From contig NZ_JAAELD010000088.1 in assembly GCF_024227015.1 (NCBI RefSeq), forward strand, positions 1-34,529: 34,529 nucleotides of DNA. The letters are read 5' to 3'. Positions within the stretch are counted from its first letter, which is position 1, and each line of letters begins with the position of its first letter. The DNA is from Moraxella sp. GTDB lineage: Bacteria; Pseudomonadota; Gammaproteobacteria; Pseudomonadales; Moraxellaceae. Below are positions 22,988 to 30,800 of the stretch, piece after piece. The notes beneath the pieces were generated by a model. The model did not search any database. It saw nothing but the letters and a program-made list of their open reading frames with translations, and was not told the DNA's origin. The position numbers were made by a program, and so were the translations under genes.

Positions 22988-24433
22988 ATGCAAAACACCC
23001 AACCATCACAAGATATTTTAATCCAAATCAATAACTTATCCGTCCACACCACAGACGGTGCTACCTTAGTTGAGCCCATTAGCCTTAGCATAAAAAAGGG
23101 GCAAAATTTGACCATCTTAGGTGAGACAGGCTCGGGCAAAAGCCTGCTTGCTCAAGCGGTCATGGGGGCATTGCCTAAGGGCTTGACAGTCAAAGGACAA
23201 ATTCTCATCAACGGCAAAACGCTCCATGACGGACAAGGCGAGCTTGATGAACATCAATTTGCCAAGCTGTGGGGGCGTGATTTGACCATGCTCCCCCAAG
23301 AGCCAGTGCGTTCGCTTGACCCCACCATGACGGTGTTTCGCCAGATTTGGGAGAGTCTGCATTTTGTCAAACGAACCGATAACTCTGCCGCCAAAGACGC
23401 CACCCTACGCACCTTAGAGCAACTCTCCTTAGCCCACGCCAAAGACTACTACCCCCATGAGCTGTCAGGGGGCATGGCACAACGTGCATCCTTTGCGTCT
23501 GCCACCGTAAGTGGGGCGTACATGGTTATCGCCGATGAACCCACAAAAGGGCTTGACCACACCAATAAAATCGCTGTCGTGGACATGCTCGCCCAAGTCG
23601 CCAAACAAGGCGGCTGCCTTTTGACCATCACGCATGACATCGAAGTCGCCAACCGTCTAAGTGGCGATAACGACCTGCTTATGGTCATGAAAAAAGGTAA
23701 GCTCTTAGAGCAAGGGCAAGCCACCGATGTCCTACAAAATCCCAAATCCGACTACGCCAAAGAGCTGATGAGTGCCAACCCTGCCACATGGACAAAGGCG
23801 GACATCACGCCTGCTGAGTCACCCCTTTTGACCTTAAAAGACGTGGCCATCAGTCGTGGCAACAAAGAGCTGTTTAGCGGGCTTAACATCACACTCCACA
23901 CAGGGCAAGCGGTGGGACTCATCGGCGATAGCGGTATCGGCAAAAGCTCACTCGGGGACGCCATTTGCGGTCTTATTACCCCGTCCAAAGGGAGTATGAC
24001 ATGGCACACCAAGCCCAAACGCCACCAAGCGCTAAAACTCTACCAAGACCCACCGTCCGCTTTCGCCCAAAACATCACGCTAGGCACGCTTATCGATGAC
24101 GTGGTCAAACGCCATAACCTTGATAAATCACAAATCGCCCCGCTCATGGAAGCCTTACAGCTCCACCCCGACCTACTACACCGTACAAGCGAGAGTGTCT
24201 CTGGGGGCGAGCTTCAACGCATTGCCATCATGCGAGCCTTGATGATGAAACCTGTGCTACTGTTTGCCGATGAAGTCACCAACCGCCTAGACCCCATTAC
24301 CCAAAAAACCACATTAGATTTACTCACGCACGCCTGTCGCACCCAAAACTGCACGCTCGTCATGGTGAGCCACGACCACGATTTGACACGGCATTATTGT
24401 GATACAGTGGTGGATTTGACGGATTATCGTTAG
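22988..24433 (+). CDS. ABC transporter ATPase with two fused nucleotide-binding domains (DppDF/NikDE-like)
   Basis: Two Walker A (GETGSGKS, GDSGIGKS), two signatures (LSGGMAQR, VSGGELQR), two Walker B (YMVIADEPTKGLD, LLFADEVTNRLD). Confidence 0.93.
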   Translation: MQNTQPSQDILIQINNLSVHTTDGATLVEPISLSIKKGQNLTILGETGSGKSLLAQAVMGALPKGLTVKGQILINGKTLHDGQGELDEHQFAKLWGRDLTMLPQEPVRSLDPTMTVFRQIWESLHFVKRTDNSAAKDATLRTLEQLSLAHAKDYYPHELSGGMAQRASFASATVSGAYMVIADEPTKGLDHTNKIAVVDMLAQVAKQGGCLLTITHDIEVANRLSGDNDLLMVMKKGKLLEQGQATDVLQNPKSDYAKELMSANPATWTKADITPAESPLLTLKDVAISRGNKELFSGLNITLHTGQAVGLIGDSGIGKSSLGDAICGLITPSKGSMTWHTKPKRHQALKLYQDPPSAFAQNITLGTLIDDVVKRHNLDKSQIAPLMEALQLHPDLLHRTSESVSGGELQRIAIMRALMMKPVLLFADEVTNRLDPITQKTTLDLLTHACRTQNCTLVMVSHDHDLTRHYCDTVVDLTDYR

Positions 24434-24484
24434 TTCGATGTAGAGAGTTTGGTATTTTAGCGGCAAGAATTTTTGTCAAAATTA

Positions 24485-24493
24485 TGCTAAAAT
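24485..24493 (+). promoter_or_regulatory. Extended -10 promoter element for metX
   Basis: TGCTAAAAT; predicted start ~24500. Confidence 0.45.
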
Positions 24494-24532
24494 AAATAGG
24501 TGTCAGTTACTAGCTGGCACCTATTTATTTTA
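24488..24532. repeat. Long inverted repeat upstream of metX
   Basis: TAAAATAAATAGGTGTCAG-ttactag-CTGGCACCTATTTATTTTA: 19-bp stem with one G.U/T.G position. Confidence 0.85.
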
Positions 24533-24547
24533 TTAACAAAAACAACA

Positions 24548-25798
24548 ATGAACGGAACGATCGTGAGCGAACAAGATAATAACACACCTCCCCATTTAGA
24601 CCCCGCTTCTGTCGGTATCGTAACACCTCAAACCTTGCATTTTGATGAGCCATTGACCTTAGAATGCGAGCGGGTATTGCCGTCATTTGACCTAGTCATC
24701 GAGACTTATGGCGAGCTAAATGCCGACAAGTCCAACGCCATTTTAATCTGCCATGCCCTATCAGGCTCGCACCACGCCGCAGGCTATCACAGCGAGAATG
24801 ATACCAAGGCTGGCTGGTGGGATAATTTGATTGGCAATGGCAAAGCGATAGACACGAGCCGATTTTTTGTGGTGTGCCTAAACAACATCGGCTCATGCCA
24901 CGGCTCCACGGGCCCGACAACTGTTAATCCCGCCACAGGCGAGATTTGGGGGGCGGATTTTCCGCTTATCACGATAAAGGACTGGGTAAAAACCCAAGTC
25001 ATGCTCTCCGACCGCCTAGGCATTGCTAAATGGCACGCCATTGTCGGTGGGAGTATGGGCGGTATGCAAGCCTTGCAATGGTCGGTGGATTATCCCGACC
25101 GACTAGAACGTGCCGTCATCATCGCCAGCACGCCCAAGCTGTCCGCCCAAAACATCGCCTTTAATGAAGTCGCTCGCCAGTCTATCCTATCTGACCCCGA
25201 TTTTCATGACGGCTGGTACCTCAAACATGGCACCTACCCCAGACGTGGGCTGATACTCGCTCGCATGGTGGGGCATATCACCTACATCACCGAAGAGGCG
25301 ATGAAAGCCAAATTTGGGCGGGACTTAAAATCAGGAAAATTCATGTACGGCTTTGATGTGGAATTTCAAGTAGAAAGCTACCTGCGTTATCAAGGCGAAC
25401 GGTTTAGTAAAAACTTTGATGCCAACACTTATCTACTCATGACAAAAGCCTTGGACTATTTTGACCCGACACGGGATTATACGAAGGATGAGCTGGACGA
25501 AAAAGAAGCCTTAAAGCAAACGCTTGCCCGCACCCAATGCCAATTTCTCATCGTCTCCTTTACGACCGATTGGCGGTTCACGCCTGAGCGGTCGGTGGAG
25601 ATTGTGGATGCTTTAATGGCAAACGACAAGCGAGTGAGCTTTGTCAATGTGGACGCACCGCACGGGCATGATTCGTTTTTGTTTGATATTCCACGTTATA
25701 CGACTGCCGTTCGGGGTTTTTTGAACGCCCACATTATCGCACGTCAAACCCAAGGCGACATCACGCCCCAAGAGATTTCACAATTGGCAAGACAATAA
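24548..25798 (+). CDS. metX: Homoserine O-acetyltransferase (MetX, alpha/beta-hydrolase fold)
   Basis: [76 protein letters not shown]. Track start 24500 lies in the hairpin; ATG 24548 or GTG 24563 preferred. Confidence 0.94.
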   Translation: MNGTIVSEQDNNTPPHLDPASVGIVTPQTLHFDEPLTLECERVLPSFDLVIETYGELNADKSNAILICHALSGSHHAAGYHSENDTKAGWWDNLIGNGKAIDTSRFFVVCLNNIGSCHGSTGPTTVNPATGEIWGADFPLITIKDWVKTQVMLSDRLGIAKWHAIVGGSMGGMQALQWSVDYPDRLERAVIIASTPKLSAQNIAFNEVARQSILSDPDFHDGWYLKHGTYPRRGLILARMVGHITYITEEAMKAKFGRDLKSGKFMYGFDVEFQVESYLRYQGERFSKNFDANTYLLMTKALDYFDPTRDYTKDELDEKEALKQTLARTQCQFLIVSFTTDWRFTPERSVEIVDALMANDKRVSFVNVDAPHGHDSFLFDIPRYTTAVRGFLNAHIIARQTQGDITPQEISQLARQ

Positions 25799-25811
25799 AA
25801 TAAGGAAACTC

Positions 25812-26429
25812 ATGAACAACATCGACCACCAACTTGCCGAAAAATGGATAAAACCCAACTCAAAGGTTCTGGATTTGGGCTGTGGGGACGGCACACTATT
25901 GGCTCATCTGCAAGAACGTCTGGGCGTGTTTGGCTATGGCATTGAGATTGACCCTGACAAAATCAATGAAGGCATTGCCAAAGGGCTAAACATCGTGGAG
26001 CAAGACCTAAATGACGGCTTGGCTCGCTTTGCTGACAACAGCTTTGATACTGTGGTCATGGCTCGTGCCTTGCAAGCGGTCAAAAATCCTGAAACCTTGC
26101 TAAACGACATGCTCCGTGTTGCCAAATTTGGCATTGTCACCTTTCCAAACTTTGCCTATTGGCAAAACCGCATTTATCTTGGCATTAAGGGCATCATGCC
26201 GATGAGTGAGACCCTACCCCACCAATGGTACAACACGCCCAACATTCATCTTTGCACCTTTAAGGATTTTGAACGGCTGTGCCACGACAACAACATTCGC
26301 ATTTTAGATACAGTCGCCCTGTGGGACAACCCCAACCCCAAAATCCCTGCCTTTGTCCGTGATAAAATAGTCAAAAAAGCCCCGAATCTCCTGGCGGATG
26401 TGGCGGTGTTTCGCGTGGCACGCACCTAA
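25812..26429 (+). CDS. metW: Methionine biosynthesis protein MetW
   Basis: VLDLGCGDGTLLAHL, GIEIDPDKINEGIAKGLNIVEQDLNDGL, FPNFAYWQNRIYL, HQWYNTPNIHLCTFKDFE; directly follows metX with an SD (AAGGAA). Confidence 0.94.
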   Translation: MNNIDHQLAEKWIKPNSKVLDLGCGDGTLLAHLQERLGVFGYGIEIDPDKINEGIAKGLNIVEQDLNDGLARFADNSFDTVVMARALQAVKNPETLLNDMLRVAKFGIVTFPNFAYWQNRIYLGIKGIMPMSETLPHQWYNTPNIHLCTFKDFERLCHDNNIRILDTVALWDNPNPKIPAFVRDKIVKKAPNLLADVAVFRVART

Positions 26430-26486
26430 AATAATATGCTTAGCAGGCATAGAAATGCAATTTAGTAAGTTTATTTGCCATTTTGT

Positions 26487-26523
26487 AACATCTGTTTGAT
26501 TGAGTTTATCGAATCAAGATGTT
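26487..26523. repeat. Imperfect inverted repeat upstream of the Sel1-repeat gene
   Basis: AACATC-tgt-TTGATT-N10-AATCAA-GATGTT, two 6-bp paired blocks with a 3-nt one-sided bulge. Confidence 0.6.
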
Positions 26524-26620
26524 AATATAGCTCAGGTATGCTTAAATATTTAGAGCACCCCATTTTTATGACTTATCAGCCATTAAGTCATTTTTATTTT
26601 AAAAAATCAGTGGAGTTACC

Positions 26621-27190
26621 ATGAAAGTCCTAAAAGCCGTCTTACTTTCAACCATCCTAGGAACAGCAACGCTTGCAAGCGCACAAAACCCATCATCGAA
26701 TTCGCGCTTTGAGACCATGGACATCGCAAGCCTAACTTCACAAGCCTCTCAAGGCAATCATCACGCGCAGTTTTTCTTAGCCAAACGCCTACAAAAAGGT
26801 GAAGGCGTACAAAAAGACGCCAATCGCGCTGCCTACTGGTACACGCGTGCCGCCGAGCAAAACATCGCCCCTGCACAGCTAAACCTTGGCATCATGTATC
26901 TGCGCGGTGAAGGCGTGAAGGCTGACATGGCGACTGGTCGTAAATGGCTAGAGAGTGCGGCACACCTAGGCGATAACCGTGCAAGCTATGCCCTAGCGAT
27001 GATCGACGAAAGACAGCAGCGCCTTGTTGACGCCTACAAATGGTACGACCTATCTAGCCGTGATGGCATGCTAGACGATAACATCCGCGGTAAAGCTCAA
27101 GCCAAGATCGGTCAGCTTGCCCTAAACCTATCATCAAGCGACATTGAAAAAGCCAAAAACAGCGCCAATCGCTGGTTCCAAAGCCACTAA
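26621..27190 (+). CDS. Secreted Sel1-repeat (TPR-like) protein
   Basis: Signal peptide MKVLKAVLLSTILGTATLASA; Sel1 repeats AQFFLAKRLQKGEGVQKDANRAAYWYTRAAEQ, AQLNLGIMYLRGEGVKADMATGRKWLESAA. Confidence 0.88.
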   Translation: MKVLKAVLLSTILGTATLASAQNPSSNSRFETMDIASLTSQASQGNHHAQFFLAKRLQKGEGVQKDANRAAYWYTRAAEQNIAPAQLNLGIMYLRGEGVKADMATGRKWLESAAHLGDNRASYALAMIDERQQRLVDAYKWYDLSSRDGMLDDNIRGKAQAKIGQLALNLSSSDIEKAKNSANRWFQSH

Positions 27191-27208
27191 TTGCTAATTT
27201 ATACCCAT

Positions 27209-27237
27209 AAAAAACCGCTCAAATGAGCGGTTTTTTT
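27209..27237. terminator. Bidirectional terminator between convergent genes
   Basis: AAAAAACCGCTC-aaat-GAGCGGTTTTTTT. Confidence 0.92.
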
Positions 27238-27248
27238 GTTTGTACAAA

Positions 27249-28793
27249 TCAATCAATCGGCGGGGTATAAGTGCCATTTTTAATATCATCTTTGATACGC
27301 TCGGCTTCTGCCAGCACTTGCGATAGCAGGGCTTGCACGTTTTCAAGCGTGGCGATTGGGCTTAATGTCGTCATTTTTAACGATTGCACATTTTGACGGC
27401 TATCGATCACACGAGTTACGCCAATGTTCGCTTCCCCACGGGCAAACAACTCGTCCGCCACATTTTGATTTAGGCTATCAATAAACTCATCAGGATAACC
27501 AGTTGGTACGACACGGAACAACACAGACGCAAATTGTGGCTCAACAAGCAATTCCAAACCGTCCGTATTGCGAATATAATCCGCCACCTGTTTTGTCAGA
27601 TTTACCCCGTGGTCAATCATTGAGCCGTACAGCTCTTCGCCCAACGCCTCCACCGTGAACCACAATTTTAACGCATCAAATCGGCGAGTGGTTTGCAAGG
27701 ATTTTGACACCAAGTTTGGCACGCCATGCTCTTCATCATAGGCAGAGTTTAGATACTCGGCTTCATAGTGCATAAAGCGGTAATTTTGCTCATCTTTTAG
27801 CAGGAACGCACCGCAAGAAATGCTTTGGAAATAGTGCTTATGAAAATCAAGCGTTACCGAATCGGTCAGCTCAATGCCGTCTAGCATATGGCGGTAATCG
27901 TTGGACAGTAGCAACGCCCCACCCCACGCCGCATCAACGTGTAGCCACGCTCCGAATTTGTCGCACAAGGCGCGGATTGCTTTGATGTCATCAATCGCCC
28001 CTGCGTCGGTCGTTCCTGCCGTTGCCACGACACACGCCACAATGTTGCCTTTGGCGTGCAAGTCCGCCATGATGTCGGCTAGGGCATTGGTATCCATTTG
28101 GGCGTTGTCATTGACAGGCACGGTAACCACTGATTGAAAGCCCATGCCCATCATCGCCATGTTTTTTTGTACGGAGAAATGGGCATTTTCCGAGCATAAC
28201 ACTTTGACTTTTTTCATCGCATCGTTTGGCACACCATCACGCTGCACTGACCACGCTTTGCCGTTGTCGTCTTGGTAATGTTTGCTAATCGCCCAATCAC
28301 GAGCCAACAGTACGCCCATAAGGTTGGACTGCGTACCGCCTGATGTGAACACGCCTGCCTGCCCTGCCCCATAGCCAACCTTTTGGCGTAACCAGTCAAT
28401 GAGCTGAACTTCCATAAGCGAGCCTGCTGGCGACTGATCCCATGAATCCATAGATTGGTTGGTGGCGTTAATCAGCACTTCGGCAATTTGCGATGTTACC
28501 ATGGTAGGACAGTGCAAATGAGCCAATGAATGGGGATGATGAACTTTTAAACTTTTGTTTAAAAACAGCTCCACCAACCGCTCCAACGCCTTATCCACGC
28601 CCAAGCCGTCTTTGGCAGGGTTAAAGGCGATTTGCGAGCGTAGCTCTTTAATGCTACCGCCTGTGTACATTTTGTCGTTTTGGAGCCATGCCGTTACCGC
28701 TTTGACAGCGTCCGTCATCGCACGTTCATAATCGGCGATTGATTGACTGTCATTACAAAATAAGGCTTGGCGGTGCTTGGATAGGTTTGACAT
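27249..28793 (-). CDS. ddc: L-2,4-diaminobutyrate decarboxylase (PLP-dependent group II)
   Basis: [103 protein letters not shown]. Confidence 0.92.
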   Translation of the reverse strand: MSNLSKHRQALFCNDSQSIADYERAMTDAVKAVTAWLQNDKMYTGGSIKELRSQIAFNPAKDGLGVDKALERLVELFLNKSLKVHHPHSLAHLHCPTMVTSQIAEVLINATNQSMDSWDQSPAGSLMEVQLIDWLRQKVGYGAGQAGVFTSGGTQSNLMGVLLARDWAISKHYQDDNGKAWSVQRDGVPNDAMKKVKVLCSENAHFSVQKNMAMMGMGFQSVVTVPVNDNAQMDTNALADIMADLHAKGNIVACVVATAGTTDAGAIDDIKAIRALCDKFGAWLHVDAAWGGALLLSNDYRHMLDGIELTDSVTLDFHKHYFQSISCGAFLLKDEQNYRFMHYEAEYLNSAYDEEHGVPNLVSKSLQTTRRFDALKLWFTVEALGEELYGSMIDHGVNLTKQVADYIRNTDGLELLVEPQFASVLFRVVPTGYPDEFIDSLNQNVADELFARGEANIGVTRVIDSRQNVQSLKMTTLSPIATLENVQALLSQVLAEAERIKDDIKNGTYTPPID

Positions 28794-28914
28794 TATTTTT
28801 TTCCTTTTGATTGGTGTTTTAAATGTTTATCATGAATGTGCATTTTGGGCGAATGTGATTCACCCCTACGCCATTGACATTTATAGCACCCAATTTTATC
28901 TTTTAAAACAAAAA

Positions 28915-28950
28915 ACCAAACCAAATCAGGCAACACCCAATCTGATTTGG
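28915..28950 (-). terminator. Terminator after dat, between dat and ddc
   Basis: On the minus strand CCAAATCAG-N12-CTGATTTGG followed by TTTGGTTTTTTG. Confidence 0.75.
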
Positions 28951-28969
28951 TCTTTTAGATTAGGGGGTG

Positions 28970-30346
28970 TTAGCCACGAACCGCTTTCACCGCTTCCCCC
29001 ACCGCCTTTTTAAAGCGAGTGATGACCTCTTCACACTCTTCACGAGTAATGGTAATCGGGCAAAGCAAACGCACCACCGTGCCGCCACGACCACCACGCT
29101 CCAATAACAGCTTATTATCAAAGCACGCTTTTTGGATAGCGACCGCAAGCTCACTGTCGGCAGGGTATGACCCCATATGGTCGGCGGATTTACGCTCGTC
29201 CACAATCTCAATACCCGTCATGAGACCACGTCCACGCACATGACCGATACAGGGGAATTCTTGTACAATTTTACGCAGTTCATCACGCAAAAACTCTCCT
29301 TGAATGCGTGAATTTTCGGCAAGGTTGTTGTTTGTGATTTGATCTAACACATTATAACCTGCCGCCATGGCTAGCTGATTGCCACGGAAAGTACCTGTAT
29401 GACCTGCTGGCGACCATGCGTCAAATTTTTTGTTAATGGCAAGCACCGCAAGGGGCAAACCACCGCCCACCGCCTTAGACATCACGACCACATCAGGGAC
29501 GATTTCGGCGTGTTCAAAGGCGAACATCTTGCCAGAGCGGGCAAAGCCTGCTTGCACTTCATCTAGGATTAGCACAATGTCATGTTTTGCAGTAACTTCA
29601 CGGATTTTTTGGAGCCATTTTTTGGGAGCAGGGACGACACCGCCTTCGCCTTGAATGGCTTCTAGGATAACGGCAGCAGGCTTGACCACGCCGCTTTCTA
29701 CGTCTTCGATGAAGTTTTCGAAATAGTAAGTCAATGCGTCCACGCCAGCTTCACCGCCAAGCCCAAGCGGACAACGGTATTCGTGCGGATACGGCATGAA
29801 CTGTACGCCCGCCATGAGATTACCGACTTTTTCTTTGGCAGACAAGTTACCTGTCATTGCAAGCGAGCCGTGCGTCATGCCGTGATAACCGCCCGAGAAT
29901 GCGATGACATTATCACGCCCTGTGTAGGTTTTGGCAAGTTTAATGGCGGCTTCTGTACCGTCCGCCCCTGTTGGACCACAAAACTGCAAGACAAAATCTT
30001 TTGGGAAAAATGACAACAATTTTTCGGTAAATGCGTCTTTAATCGGCGTGGTGATGTCAAGGGTATGCAGTGGCAAACCGCTTTCTAGCACGTCTTTAAT
30101 GGCGTTGATTGTGGCAGGGTGATTGTGTCCTAGGGCAAGTGTCCCTGCTCCTGCTAGGCAGTCAAGGTATTCGTTGCCTTCTACGTCCACCACCCAGCAA
30201 CCTTGTGCTTTGGCAATGGCTAGGGGGAGTTTGCGGGGGTAGCTACGGACATTTGACTCCATCTGGTTTTGACGAGTCAAGTAGTAGTCGTTGGTTGCAC
30301 CGTCTTTGGGAGTTACAGGGGCATGATTTACAGAATGAACGCTCAT
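28970..30346 (-). CDS. dat: Diaminobutyrate--2-oxoglutarate aminotransferase
   Basis: Class III aminotransferase; [99 protein letters not shown]; upstream of ddc. Confidence 0.93.
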   Translation of the reverse strand: MSVHSVNHAPVTPKDGATNDYYLTRQNQMESNVRSYPRKLPLAIAKAQGCWVVDVEGNEYLDCLAGAGTLALGHNHPATINAIKDVLESGLPLHTLDITTPIKDAFTEKLLSFFPKDFVLQFCGPTGADGTEAAIKLAKTYTGRDNVIAFSGGYHGMTHGSLAMTGNLSAKEKVGNLMAGVQFMPYPHEYRCPLGLGGEAGVDALTYYFENFIEDVESGVVKPAAVILEAIQGEGGVVPAPKKWLQKIREVTAKHDIVLILDEVQAGFARSGKMFAFEHAEIVPDVVVMSKAVGGGLPLAVLAINKKFDAWSPAGHTGTFRGNQLAMAAGYNVLDQITNNNLAENSRIQGEFLRDELRKIVQEFPCIGHVRGRGLMTGIEIVDERKSADHMGSYPADSELAVAIQKACFDNKLLLERGGRGGTVVRLLCPITITREECEEVITRFKKAVGEAVKAVRG

Positions 30347-30754
30347 ATCGGATTACCATCTCAGATAAGGGTTAAAAGAAAAACCTATGAACAGACAATA
30401 ACAAATCATAATGACGACTTGATGAATGTCCATCCCTAAACCCAAACCCAATTTAATCAATAAAATTTGGGTTTAACAAGGTTTGGCGACGTTCGGCGTG
30501 TGGTTCAATGAAGTTAGGAATGATAGTTAAGAAAAATCCATTGCACACCAGTTTTGCAAGAGCAATTACCCTACTGTCTATATGGAGATAAAATAAGGCA
30601 ATTCAACCGCTTGCACGGCAATACTTTCGAAAATTAAAAACAAATGTAAACTCATTAAAATTCAAAAAGTGGCAAATTATAACACACAAGGGATATTTGG
30701 CAAGGATTTTTATGGTTAAAATCTAAAAAGATTGCTTAAAATACACCCAAATAA

Positions 30755-30788
30755 AAAAAACACCGCCAATCGCTTGACGGTGTTTTTT
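30755..30788. terminator. Terminator downstream of acnB
   Basis: AAAAAACACCG-N12-CGGTGTTTTTT. Confidence 0.88.
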
Positions 30789-30800
30789 GATCAAATCAGA

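Noticed and set aside
19541-26429. Possible horizontally acquired island (ABC operon to metW), judged by apparent codon-style difference from maeB/icd/acnB
   Set aside because: The comparison genes are highly expressed with strong codon bias; there are no tRNA, integrase, IS or flanking repeats, and I could not compute composition reliably.
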